Source: Candidatus Limicola stercorigallinarum (GTDB lineage: Bacteria > Actinomycetota > Coriobacteriia > Coriobacteriales > Coriobacteriaceae). Taken from it: a DNA stretch of 44,543 bases. Every line of letters starts with the position of its first letter. The stretch's first letter is position 1. The stretch is from assembly GCA_018711625.1 (NCBI GenBank), contig DVID01000013.1, positions 1 through 44,543 on the forward strand, in the 5' to 3' direction. A program made the position numbers and the translations under genes. This document shows positions 32,817-39,597 of the stretch, one piece after another. A model generated the notes under the pieces. It was not told the origin of the DNA. It ran no database searches and worked only from the letters and a program-made list of their open reading frames with translations.

Positions 32817-34172
32817 TTATATCCTGTCGTATCGGAATACCCCTCTCTTTCTCAGCTCCTCGCTCGTGCGGAACTGCTCGGCGTCGGGTACTTCGGTGAA
32901 CTCTACTGTTTTGTCGTAATTTTTCTTAACGACCTCCTCAATCTCCGCTAGTGAAACCTTGAAGAACTCTCGCCGTTGGTTAACTATGTTCACCTTGCGA
33001 TCCTCGAACTCATGGTGGAGTGCTGCTTCGAGCTTCGGGGCATCATCGCAAAATATCATGGCGTGCACGTCAAAATTAAATGGCACAGACGCATCGCTTA
33101 GCTCGCGAATCCGCTCCATCGGGTCGAGTCGTCTCGTCATTCCGATTTTATAGATCCCTTCTCCAAAGGAACCGATGTTCGAGATGACATAAACGAACCC
33201 CGCCTTTTGATTCGCTTCTCGATAGTCGACGTCGGCAACCGCCTTATCAACATCGGCAAGCTTCGCTTTGAGTTCTGATGCCTTCTCCTCAAGGTCGCGT
33301 CGTTCATCGCCCGTCGCATCTTTCAGACGATTTGAGATGTCCTTATAGGCTGTTAGATACTGCTTCCTCTCTTTCTCTAGCTTTTTGCGAGCTGCTGCGA
33401 TTTCCTGGGCGAGCTTCCTCGCTTCTCGCTCTTGCTCACGAGCTTCGCGAAGTGCTTCTTTCTCTTCTTCTTTCTGAAGGGCGTATTCGTAAGCGAGACG
33501 AACCTCTTCTTCCTTTAGCTGTTGATATTTACGGGGGACGTCGATTCCCATGACAGAGCCAAGCCTGTTGATTGTTTCTGCGGTTTTATAGACCTGCTCG
33601 ATAGACTTGTTAACGTTCGTCGCTTTCACCTTGCGCACAATCTCATCGCATTCGCCGTTGTAGGCTCTGATGAGCAATTTTGTGGTCTGGCTGACCATCT
33701 GTCTGCCCTTTGCTTTGCTTCCGTCTACAGTCCACCTCGTACCATTCGCTATCTTGTTGATCATTTTGATGAATTCTTTTTGACGGGCCCTGCACGATTT
33801 CAGCTCGTCTTTGAATTGGCTTGAGTTGGCGAAGTCGAAACGCGGCTCATATAGGCCGAACTCCTGAACCAAGAACTCGTCATCGAAAGTAGCGAGTTTT
33901 TCTCGATTCCGCTTTATTTCATCTGCCAAATCTTTGCTCTCTCTGGAAAGCCTAGAGTTCTTACTGGCGATTTCATCTTGTTGCCTGCGGGCATCGGAAA
34001 TTTCCCCTTTGATCTTCTCTAGAAGCTGGGAAAGCCTAGATGCTTCTCTCATCTCAGGTGTAAGAAGCTTTTCTGTATTGTCTAAGCGGTTCTGAAGTTC
34101 TTGCAGCTTTGATTCGAGTTCTTCGGCCTGCTTTTTATATTCATTTCCCTTGAAGGTATCTAGAAAGCCCAT
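32817..34172 (-). CDS. DUF4041 / GIY-YIG (T5orf172-type) nuclease with coiled coils
   Basis: The 451-residue protein starts MGFLDTFKGNEYKKQ. Residues about 10-95 form a coiled coil; about 95-230 form a mostly helical domain containing FGLYEPRFDF and NGTRWTVDGSKAKGRQM, a DUF4041-like core; about 230-310 form a second coiled coil. The C terminus (about 326-410) is GIY-YIG-like: FVYVISNIGSFGEGIYKIGMTRR, with the Glu-bearing KLEAALHHEFEDRKVN and REFFKV. It has lower GC and a different codon feel from neighbours. Lying between integrase and repressor, it should be expressed in the lysogen. That position and the nuclease fold suggest a phage-exclusion role, which is inference. Confidence 0.85.
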   Translation of the reverse strand: MGFLDTFKGNEYKKQAEELESKLQELQNRLDNTEKLLTPEMREASRLSQLLEKIKGEISDARRQQDEIASKNSRLSRESKDLADEIKRNREKLATFDDEFLVQEFGLYEPRFDFANSSQFKDELKSCRARQKEFIKMINKIANGTRWTVDGSKAKGRQMVSQTTKLLIRAYNGECDEIVRKVKATNVNKSIEQVYKTAETINRLGSVMGIDVPRKYQQLKEEEVRLAYEYALQKEEEKEALREAREQEREARKLAQEIAAARKKLEKERKQYLTAYKDISNRLKDATGDERRDLEEKASELKAKLADVDKAVADVDYREANQKAGFVYVISNIGSFGEGIYKIGMTRRLDPMERIRELSDASVPFNFDVHAMIFCDDAPKLEAALHHEFEDRKVNIVNQRREFFKVSLAEIEEVVKKNYDKTVEFTEVPDAEQFRTSEELRKRGVFRYDRI

Positions 34173-34226
34173 TGCTCTTTCACCGCTTTCCCATGTGGCG
34201 TCTTCACCAACAACCTGTTTGTTTCG

Positions 34227-34883
34227 TTACTCCATCTCCTCGCTCGGCTGGAACCAGACCACCGTGCCGTGGAACTCCACCGAGTGTTCGTCGGAGCTCG
34301 TGATAACGATGTCCTCGTAGCCCTCGTCCCACGACTCGGGGGAGAGCACCAAGGTGGAGGCCCCTCGGTACATGCGTCTCATGACGTAGTCCGACCCGTC
34401 GATGCTCACGACCGCCACGCTGCCGTTCTGGGGCGCGCGGCTCGGGTCGATGAGGATGTAGCACCCCTCCGGATAGACCTTCGACATGCAGTTGCCCTCC
34501 ACCTGGAGGAAGTACGCGTCCGGATGGCGCTCGCGCACCTCGTAGGGTACGGGGATCTTCTCATCTAGGATATCCGGCTCCTGCGCGGCGCCCGCATGCA
34601 CGCGGCCCAGCAGAGGGGCGTAGGCGGGCTTGGGCTCGCTGTTGGGAATCTTTGCCCCATGCGGCAGGTCGCTACCGAAGTTCATACCGCCGTCTTCTAT
34701 AAGGTTGCTTTTCTTCAGTCCGTAATGATCCGCAATACGCTGGATGGAACCCATACGCGGCTCAGAGAAGCCGCCCTCCCATTGAGAAACGGCACCACGC
34801 GATACGCCTGCAATTTTTGCAAGCTCTTCTTGCGTAATGTCGTAGCGTTTGCGCAGCTCAACAATATTTTCCCTAATTCCCAT
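34227..34883 (-). CDS. Phage repressor: HTH plus S24/LexA-like domain with altered catalytic dyad
   Basis: The 218-residue repressor has an N-terminal helix-turn-helix (ITQEELAKIAGVSRGAVSQWEGG, residues 16-38) and a C-terminal S24-like domain (about 90-215). A possible Ala97-Gly98 cleavage site is kept (GRVHAGAAQ). Where LexA/CI have the catalytic Ser of G-x-S-M, this protein has Cys132 (VEGNCMSKV); where the general base Lys stands in V-T-V-K-R, it has Arg169 (YVMRRMYR). RecA-stimulated self-cleavage is therefore doubtful. It diverges from the Cro-like gene and has AGGAGGTG before its ATG. It should maintain lysogeny. Confidence 0.9.
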   Translation of the reverse strand: MGIRENIVELRKRYDITQEELAKIAGVSRGAVSQWEGGFSEPRMGSIQRIADHYGLKKSNLIEDGGMNFGSDLPHGAKIPNSEPKPAYAPLLGRVHAGAAQEPDILDEKIPVPYEVRERHPDAYFLQVEGNCMSKVYPEGCYILIDPSRAPQNGSVAVVSIDGSDYVMRRMYRGASTLVLSPESWDEGYEDIVITSSDEHSVEFHGTVVWFQPSEEME

Positions 34884-34995
34884 CTGCGCACCTCCTGTTA
34901 GGATTTCTTACATTGTAAGATAATTCCGCTTGACACGCTACGTTAGTATTACTAGCATTATCATTGTCAGATAAAAGGAAGGAGGGACGGTACCG
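34884..34995. promoter_or_regulatory. Divergent lysis-lysogeny promoter and operator region
   Basis: Rightward: -35 TTGACA (34930-34935), 17-base spacer, -10 TAGCAT (34953-34958). Leftward: possible -35 CTGACA (34965-34970) and -10 TACTAA (34943-34948), 16-base spacer, overlapping the rightward promoter. A perfect palindrome CTTACA-T-TGTAAG at 34907-34919 and a degenerate copy TTATCATTGTCAG (9 of 13 bases, around 34958-34970) are the likely repressor/Cro sites, one near each gene. GGAAGGAGGGA serves the Cro-like start. Confidence 0.75.
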
Positions 34996-35199
34996 ATGCC
35001 TTACGAAACGCTATTGGAAGCGCGCAAGCGCGCTGGATACACTCAGCAAGACATGGCAGATAAGCTGGGCTGTTCACGCCCCACTTACGCTGCAATAGAA
35101 GCAGACCCGTCACGTGCGACGGTGCTTCAGGCCAAAACGATATGCTCGTTGCTCTCGAAAAACTACGAGTATATTTTTTTCACCCAAAACGCTAGATAA
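34996..35199 (+). CDS. Cro-like helix-turn-helix protein
   Basis: The 67-residue protein is a single XRE-type HTH: ARKRAGYTQQDMADKLGCSRPTYAAIEADPS gives the two helices and turn, and the remainder (LQAKTICSLL) the packing helices. It is divergent from the repressor and shares its operator region, the position of Cro. It would bind the palindromes at 34907-34970 and favour lytic development. It could also be an activator. The start ATG has a strong GGAAGGAGG upstream. Confidence 0.85.
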   Translation: MPYETLLEARKRAGYTQQDMADKLGCSRPTYAAIEADPSRATVLQAKTICSLLSKNYEYIFFTQNAR

Positions 35200-35214
35200 A
35201 CTAACGATTCGATT

Positions 35215-35292
35215 CACCCCTCCGCGCGGAGCCGTCCGAACTGTACCCGAGTGCTGCTGCTGCGATCGCGGACGGCCCCGGGCGGGGGAGTG
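35215..35292 (+). other. Long imperfect stem-loop in the early leader
   Basis: Bases 35215-35238 and 35269-35292 are complementary at 20 of 24 positions plus one G-U, both rich in G/C (GCCGTCCG / CGGACGGC at the loop side). The 30-base loop is GCTGCTGCTGC-containing. It lies between the Cro-like stop (35199) and the next ribosome site (35311). No T-tract follows. It may be an attenuator or antitermination structure for the early operon. Confidence 0.5.
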
Positions 35293-35320
35293 GAGCAAAC
35301 GACGAACCAAGGAGACCGAA

Positions 35321-35602
35321 ATGAGGAGCAAACCGACCATCGAAGAGCTGAGGGGCATGTACTCCACCTACCTCGACGCATGCGAGGAGAACGAGAGGGC
35401 CAAGAAGGCGTACGCCGCCGACCGGAACGACCGCGGCAAGGCGCTCGACTTCGACGCAGCAGCGACGCGCATGCTCGACGCCCGCCACGACTTCGTGGCT
35501 GCTGCGGGCGGCGTGCTCGCCATCGGCCGCGACGAGTTCACGAAGCTCTGGTTCTCGCGCGACGTGAGCGACCTCATGGAGCGTCTCGAATCCGCGGCGT
35601 AA
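35321..35602 (+). CDS. Small phage early protein, unknown
   Basis: The 93-residue, charged, helical protein starts MRSKPTIEELRGMY (ATG 35321, AAGGAG 7 bases upstream). Sequence patterns (YLDACEENERAKKAYAADRN, then TRMLDARHDFVAAAGG) predict two or three amphipathic helices. No membrane segment or known motif is seen, and I do not recognise the family. It is the first gene after Cro and the early leader hairpin, so it is probably made early. The reading frame continues upstream but without a start signal. Confidence 0.65.
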   Translation: MRSKPTIEELRGMYSTYLDACEENERAKKAYAADRNDRGKALDFDAAATRMLDARHDFVAAAGGVLAIGRDEFTKLWFSRDVSDLMERLESAA

Positions 35603-36024
35603 GCGGAACGACGACTCGCGGCCCGGCTTGTATTCCGGGCGAGTAGCTTGAGTACTGAATAGCCCCGACCCCTTGCAAGGATGCGAGCGCACCACGCCAT
35701 GACCATCCTCGATTGGGCGAGTGGGGCGGGTGTGGCACCTACCGAACCGAAAAGGTGCGATATCGAGGCAACCGCCATGCGGGGGCGTGTCGAGGTGGGA
35801 AGACTCCTTGACCACCAAGCCCGGCACACCCCTACGTGTCCCAAGCAAGGCGATGCGGGGCCGCCGGCATAACGGCCCCAAGGACATAGACCCATGACTG
35901 ACCACGCCGGGCTGCACGCCTCCACGTGGCGGCTGCCGACACAAAGCAAAGCAATCAAAAAAGAGAAAGCCCCTGCACGAAATGGAACGCGGGCAAGGGG
36001 CTTACGACCTGGAAGGAGGTCTAT
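35603..36024. other. Early-region gap; weak short frame and structured DNA
   Basis: Between two rightward genes lie about 420 bases with no confident gene. A 63-codon rightward frame (35681-35872) has no ribosome site or family resemblance. A GCCCGG/CCGGGC hairpin sits near 35620-35640. The stretch ends in the minus-strand terminator described separately, followed by the ribosome site GGAAGGAGG of the excisionase-like gene. Confidence 0.45.
35951..36003 (-). terminator. Minus-strand intrinsic terminator inside the rightward early operon
   Basis: AAGCCCC (35967-35973) pairs with GGGGCTT (35997-36003), extended by TGC/GCA with one bulged base. Read leftward, the hairpin is followed by TCTCTTTTTTG, a good T-rich tract. 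All annotated genes here run rightward, so it should stop a leftward transcript or antisense RNA. On the plus strand no T-tract follows. Confidence 0.6.
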
Positions 36025-36267
36025 ATGGATGATACCACCGCAACGACGTTCGCCGAGATGGCGGAGCACATTGGCATAAAGCCGCGTCTGCTCTACCCGG
36101 TGAAGACCGTGGCGCAGGTTCTGGGAGTGGAGCCCTCCACCATCTATGACGAGATAAGCGCCGGTCGCATGCGCTACCACCTGCCGCCAGGAAGAAGGCA
36201 GGGCCGCATGGTGCGCCCAGAGTGGGTCGATGAATGGATAGAGGAGGGCACGCATGGAACGCTCTGA
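36025..36267 (+). CDS. Excisionase-like helix-turn-helix protein
   Basis: The 80-residue protein starts MDDTTATTFAEM at ATG 36025 with GGAAGGAGG 5 bases upstream. Residues about 27-75 form a MerR/excisionase-type HTH (PVKTVAQVLGVEPSTIYDEIS), a wing with GRMRYHLPPGRRQGRMVRPEWVDEWIEE. This HTH_17 form is typical of phage excisionases and recombination directionality factors. It might work with the integrase at 32722, but plain regulators share the fold. It overlaps the next gene by 14 bases. Confidence 0.8.
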   Translation: MDDTTATTFAEMAEHIGIKPRLLYPVKTVAQVLGVEPSTIYDEISAGRMRYHLPPGRRQGRMVRPEWVDEWIEEGTHGTL

Positions 36268-36373
36268 CTTGCAGATGTGGCGCGAGGCGAGCCTCGCCGA
36301 GAAAGTCTCCACAATCGCGGGGGCGGCGGTGTCCGTCCTCGCTTTCATCGCCATCTCATGGGCGGTGCTGTGA
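36254..36373 (+). CDS. Tiny single-pass membrane protein
   Basis: The 39-residue product, MERSDLQMWREASLAEKVST then a hydrophobic helix (IAGAAVSVLAFIAISWAVL), ends directly in the membrane segment. The ribosome site GAGGAGG lies inside the end of the preceding gene, and its stop overlaps the next start (TGATG), so it is embedded in a coupled series. The polar N terminus and C-terminal helix predict an N-in tail-anchored topology. Such small phage membrane proteins can act in exclusion or lysis, but there is no evidence for either. Confidence 0.65.
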   Translation: MERSDLQMWREASLAEKVSTIAGAAVSVLAFIAISWAVL

Positions 36374-36552
36374 TGGAGGTCGTGAAGAACTCGCGCGGCG
36401 AGTGGTGCTCCGTGGAGCGCATCCGCCGCGACGACTACGAGCCCGCGCACGACGTTCGGATTCTCCACCCCATCGAGGGTGTACCCAAGACGGCTACAGC
36501 GCGTCAGGCGATGGCGCACCTGGCGCTCAATCAGGAAGGACGCGAGGAATGA
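36373..36552 (+). CDS. Small phage protein, unknown
   Basis: The 59-residue polar protein begins MEVVKNSRGEWCSVERIRRD (ATG 36373, overlapping the preceding stop). It has a mixed beta/helix pattern with no membrane segment. I do not recognise it. Its stop overlaps the next start by four bases (ATGA), typical of translational coupling in this stack. Its start and stop fit neatly with the neighbours, which supports it as real. Confidence 0.6.
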   Translation: MEVVKNSRGEWCSVERIRRDDYEPAHDVRILHPIEGVPKTATARQAMAHLALNQEGREE

Positions 36553-36728
36553 AGAAGCTCTACCTGTTGACGACGCACTACGGGGACGTCCCCGTGATGG
36601 CGTTCGCGGACGAGCGGACGGCCCGGGCGCTCGAGGAGAGGTTCACAGGGTCGAAGGTCGTGGCAATCCCCGCGCTCATCGTGGAGGAGCTTGAGGAATG
36701 GAAGTGGGGCGAGGATGGAGAACGATAA
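36549..36728 (+). CDS. Small phage protein, unknown
   Basis: The 59-residue protein begins MKKLYLLTTHYGDVPVMAFA and continues with two helices (DERTARALEERF, IVEELEEWKW). It has the beta-beta-alpha look of small phage proteins of unknown role. GAGGAATG supplies its ribosome site inside the previous gene. Its end overlaps the next gene by 14 bases. No catalytic motif is seen. Confidence 0.6.
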   Translation: MKKLYLLTTHYGDVPVMAFADERTARALEERFTGSKVVAIPALIVEELEEWKWGEDGER

Positions 36729-37245
36729 GGCCGCGGGCATCCAGAAGCTCGCGCTGGCCGAGGCAATCATCAAGGCGCTGAAACCGCTCACGGACACGCG
36801 CGGCGGAAAGGGCGGCGTGGACAACCTGCGCACGCGCGCTGACGACGAGCTGCGCCGCATCTACGCGGAGAGCGGGGCCGACCGACGCCAGATAGACATC
36901 AACGGAGTGAAGGTGGGCACGCTCTCGCTCGCCTTCACGAAGCCCGTAGACCGCACCGAGATAGGCGTGCTCGACATGGACGAGCTCATCGGGTGGCTGC
37001 GCGACACCGACGAGGGCCGGGACACCCTGGCAGAGGTGCTAACCGGTTACAAGACCCTGAGGGCGGTGCTCGACACCGCGCAGGCGTTCGGGTTCATGCC
37101 GGACGGATGCAGCGCGGTGGAGGTGCACGACCCGGCGCACATCAAGGGCACGACCCTGCGCGTCGACACGCAGAAGGTCGCCGAGGCGCTCGCCGGGCAG
37201 CTCCCCGTGGCCGTCGCGGGTCTCATCTCCGGGGAGGTGGAGTAA
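36715..37245 (+). CDS. Phage early protein, unknown
   Basis: The 176-residue soluble protein starts MENDKAAGIQKLALAEAIIK at ATG 36715 (GGGGCGAGG upstream). It is helical at the N terminus, with a beta-rich middle (GVKVGTLSLAFTKPV) and a helical C-terminal half (DMDELIGWLRDTDEGRDTLAEV). The final stretch is KVAEALAGQLPVAVAGLI. I cannot place it. It lies directly upstream of the HNH/ATPase/SSB replication-recombination set, and could be a recombination accessory protein; that is only position-based. The stop overlaps the HNH start (TAATG). Confidence 0.65.
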   Translation: MENDKAAGIQKLALAEAIIKALKPLTDTRGGKGGVDNLRTRADDELRRIYAESGADRRQIDINGVKVGTLSLAFTKPVDRTEIGVLDMDELIGWLRDTDEGRDTLAEVLTGYKTLRAVLDTAQAFGFMPDGCSAVEVHDPAHIKGTTLRVDTQKVAEALAGQLPVAVAGLISGEVE

Positions 37246-37835
37246 TGGGTCATAGGAAGGACATGGGCCGGGTCACCTCTGACATGCTGAGGGCTATTCC
37301 TGGCTGCCCGCATTACCTTGCATGCTCAGACGGCAGGATTCTCAGCCTGTATAGCATGTCGTGGCTCGAACCGCATCTCGACAAGTCTACCGGATACCTA
37401 CATGTGAGCATTTCCGAAGAGGGAAAGGTTTCTACGCGTTCAGTCCATCGGTTGATTGCTGAGGCGTTCCTGCCCAAGGAGTCAGACATGCTCGTGGTCA
37501 ACCACAAGGACGAGGACAAGCTGAACAACACGCCGGGAAATCTCGAATGGGCCACTGTCGCCGAAAATATCCGATATGGCACGGCTAGAAAACGAGCGTC
37601 CGAAACGGCTGGGATTGAGGCGCTTAGGGAATCGGCCGCGCGTGCGCGAGAAATCAGGTCTAAGAGGCACGAGAGGCCGGTGGTCAACATCGACACCGGT
37701 CGCGTGTTCCCTTCCATTCGAGATGCCGCCCATGCGATGGGTCTGCGCAAAACCGGCATATGGGGCGCGTGCAACAAGAGGCAGAAGACATGCGGCGGAT
37801 ACCGATGGGCGTATGAGGTGGAGACGGCGTTATGA
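37245..37835 (+). CDS. HNH homing endonuclease-like protein with NUMOD domains
   Basis: The 196-residue protein has an N-terminal NUMOD4-like segment (IPGCPHYLACSDGRILSL), an HNH nuclease core (VHRLIAEAFLPK, VVNHKDEDKLNNTPGNLEWATVAENI, with the HKD/N-x3-N-LEW pattern) and a C-terminal NUMOD1-type DNA-binding helix-turn-helix (FPSIRDAAHAMGLRKTGIWGACN). These are selfish or freestanding homing nucleases common in phages. Its base composition is visibly lower in GC than the flanking genes. Start and stop overlap both neighbours (TAATG before, ATGA after), so it is tightly built into the operon rather than simply inserted. Confidence 0.85.
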   Translation: MGHRKDMGRVTSDMLRAIPGCPHYLACSDGRILSLYSMSWLEPHLDKSTGYLHVSISEEGKVSTRSVHRLIAEAFLPKESDMLVVNHKDEDKLNNTPGNLEWATVAENIRYGTARKRASETAGIEALRESAARAREIRSKRHERPVVNIDTGRVFPSIRDAAHAMGLRKTGIWGACNKRQKTCGGYRWAYEVETAL

Positions 37836-38500
37836 GCATTCCTGTTCTTATCATCGGCGAGCCGGGCAGCGGTAAATCATCCAGCATGCGCGGGTTCGCC
37901 GAGGACGAGCTGGGCGTTATCCAGACCATTGCGAAGCCCCTGCCGTTCAGGAGCAACCTCAAGGTCGCGCGGTCGAGGAGCTTCGAGAAGGTCAGGTCAT
38001 GGCTGCTCGCGTCAAAGAAGTACCGGGCCATGATGGTCGACGACTTCGGCTACCTGATAACGGACACGTACATCAAGTACAGCTATGGAACGGAGAAGCT
38101 GTACGACCAGTACGAGGTGTTCAAGATTATCGGCGGCGAGGTTTACAACCTCATCAACGCGCTCAACGAAGATGGCCAAGATGACCGCATTGTCTACCTG
38201 ACCATGCATATCGAGCGCGACAACTTCGGACATATCGAGCCGGCGACAGTGGGAAAGATGCTCAACGAGAAGGTAAAGCTCGTGGGTATGTTCACCATCG
38301 TAATCATGGCGACCAGCGATGGTGGGGATTACCGGTTCATCACGAACGGACAGCCGCTCAAGTCACCTATGGGGATGTTCCCCCAAGAGATGCCGAACGA
38401 CCTCAAGCAGGTCGACACGCTCATACGCGAGTACTGGGGCATTGCCCCGCTGAAAGACACCGAGAAGAAGGGAAATCCAGATGAAACCAATCGACCTTAG
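37832..38500 (+). CDS. Phage P-loop (AAA_24/Sak4-like) ATPase
   Basis: The 222-residue ATPase has Walker A LIIGEPGSGKSSS (residues about 6-18), a Walker B-like MMVDDFGYL (the Asp-Asp pair) and a later conserved YLTMHIERDNFGH. Proteins of this size and pattern next to an SSB-like gene are phage AAA ATPases, often recombination-linked (Sak4-type single-strand annealing). It ends 20 bases inside the SSB-like gene, so the two are coupled. The exact biochemical role (annealing or helicase loading) cannot be told from sequence. Confidence 0.8.
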   Translation: MSIPVLIIGEPGSGKSSSMRGFAEDELGVIQTIAKPLPFRSNLKVARSRSFEKVRSWLLASKKYRAMMVDDFGYLITDTYIKYSYGTEKLYDQYEVFKIIGGEVYNLINALNEDGQDDRIVYLTMHIERDNFGHIEPATVGKMLNEKVKLVGMFTIVIMATSDGGDYRFITNGQPLKSPMGMFPQEMPNDLKQVDTLIREYWGIAPLKDTEKKGNPDETNRP

Positions 38501-39068
38501 CAACGTGGAGGAGTCCGACGGGGGCTATGCGAGCCTCAAGCCGGGCGCTTACAAGTGCACGATCATGAAGGTGGAGGACGTTCCCGCCAAGGAGTACCTG
38601 CGCGTGTTCCTGGACATCATCGAGGGCGAGTTCAAGGACTACTTCAGCGACCCGTTCTACGAAGACAAGCCGTTCGCGCGCTCCATCATCATGAGCTACA
38701 AGGAGGCGGCGAAGCCGTTCCTCAAGGGTAGGCTCCACGTCATCAGCGACTGCAACCAAGGGTTTGACGCCGAGGCCGCCATCAACGCGGGCAAGGAGCA
38801 GATGCTTGTGGGCAAGGCCGTGGGTGTGGTGTTCCGCGAGGAGGAGTACTACGACAAAAAGACAGGCGAGTTTAAGATGGGCTCGCCGCGCCCCGACCGG
38901 CTCGTCCGGTTCGACGAGATGGGCAAGGACTCCAACGCCAACCCGAAGCCCAAGATGCTCGACGACGCGGGAAAGCGCGGAGCGATGGAGCGTGCTGGCG
39001 TGAGGACGTCGGCGGGAACCGTGGTCACGACGTCCGACATTTACGACGATGACATCCCGTTCGACTAG
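38481..39068 (+). CDS. Phage single-stranded-DNA-binding-like protein (DUF669 type)
   Basis: The 195-residue protein starts MKPIDLSNVEESDGGYASL and ends with an acidic tail TSDIYDDDIPFD, the C-terminal protein-interaction tip typical of SSBs. The central beta-rich part (KCTIMKVEDVP, YLRVFLDIIEGEFKDYF, GVVFREEEYYDKKTGEF) fits an OB-like fold. Its neighbours, an ATPase and an ERCC4-type nuclease, suit a replication-recombination role. It overlaps both: the start lies 20 bases inside the preceding gene, and the next gene starts 20 bases before its stop. Confidence 0.78.
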   Translation: MKPIDLSNVEESDGGYASLKPGAYKCTIMKVEDVPAKEYLRVFLDIIEGEFKDYFSDPFYEDKPFARSIIMSYKEAAKPFLKGRLHVISDCNQGFDAEAAINAGKEQMLVGKAVGVVFREEEYYDKKTGEFKMGSPRPDRLVRFDEMGKDSNANPKPKMLDDAGKRGAMERAGVRTSAGTVVTTSDIYDDDIPFD

Positions 39069-39597
39069 GCCGGAAATACTCTGCGACACACGGCAGCAAA
39101 AGGGAAAACACGGGCACGTCGATGGCTGGTTCACCGCTCACGGCGTGCCCTTCTCCTACCGAAAGCTCGACTTCGGCGATTATATGCGATCCGACGGGTT
39201 CGGAAACATCGTTGTCGACACCAAGAAGGACGTTCAGGAGCTGGCCGGCAACTGCGGGCGAGAGCACGCGAGATTCGTGCGCGAGCTCGACCGCGCGAGG
39301 GACGCCGGATTCCGGCTCTTCATCCTCGTGGAGGAGCTCGAGAAGTACAACGACCGGGACGAGATGTACCGCTGGGTGTCGCGCGTGTGCCGCTCATGCA
39401 AGGAGTTCCGCGCCAAGAGGTGCAGGCCGAGCGTCGACAGGTGCCGGGTGCGGAGGTTCAAGCCGATGAACGGTGGGACGCTCGCCAAGATCATCACCAA
39501 GCTGGAGAAGGAGCACGGGGCGCTGTTCATGTTCTGCAGGCGGGGCGACACCGCCCGCGTGATATGCGACCTGCTGGGGGTTGAGTATGACGAATGA
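39049..39597 (+). CDS. ERCC4-type nuclease
   Basis: The 182-residue protein matches the ERCC4/XPF nuclease core: DTRQQKGKHG at the N terminus, KLDFGDYM, IVVDTKKDVQEL (the usual ERKS position reads DTKK) and CGREHARFVRELDRARDAGFRLFILVEE, followed by HIS-poor, Cys/Arg-rich SRVCRSCKEFRAKRCRPS. Phage members process replication or recombination intermediates. The start ATG 39049 lies inside the SSB-like gene; the downstream prim-pol gene overlaps its end. There is no helicase domain, as usual for phage-sized versions. Confidence 0.8.
   Translation: MTSRSTRPEILCDTRQQKGKHGHVDGWFTAHGVPFSYRKLDFGDYMRSDGFGNIVVDTKKDVQELAGNCGREHARFVRELDRARDAGFRLFILVEELEKYNDRDEMYRWVSRVCRSCKEFRAKRCRPSVDRCRVRRFKPMNGGTLAKIITKLEKEHGALFMFCRRGDTARVICDLLGVEYDE

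Noticed and set aside
35681-35872. 63-codon rightward frame in the early gap
   Set aside because: No ribosome site, no coupling to neighbours, and proline/arginine-rich content typical of random GC-rich frames; left as unassigned.
35368-36519. 383-codon minus-strand frame across the phage early region
   Set aside because: It crosses several coupled rightward genes, has no start signals and no recognisable domain.
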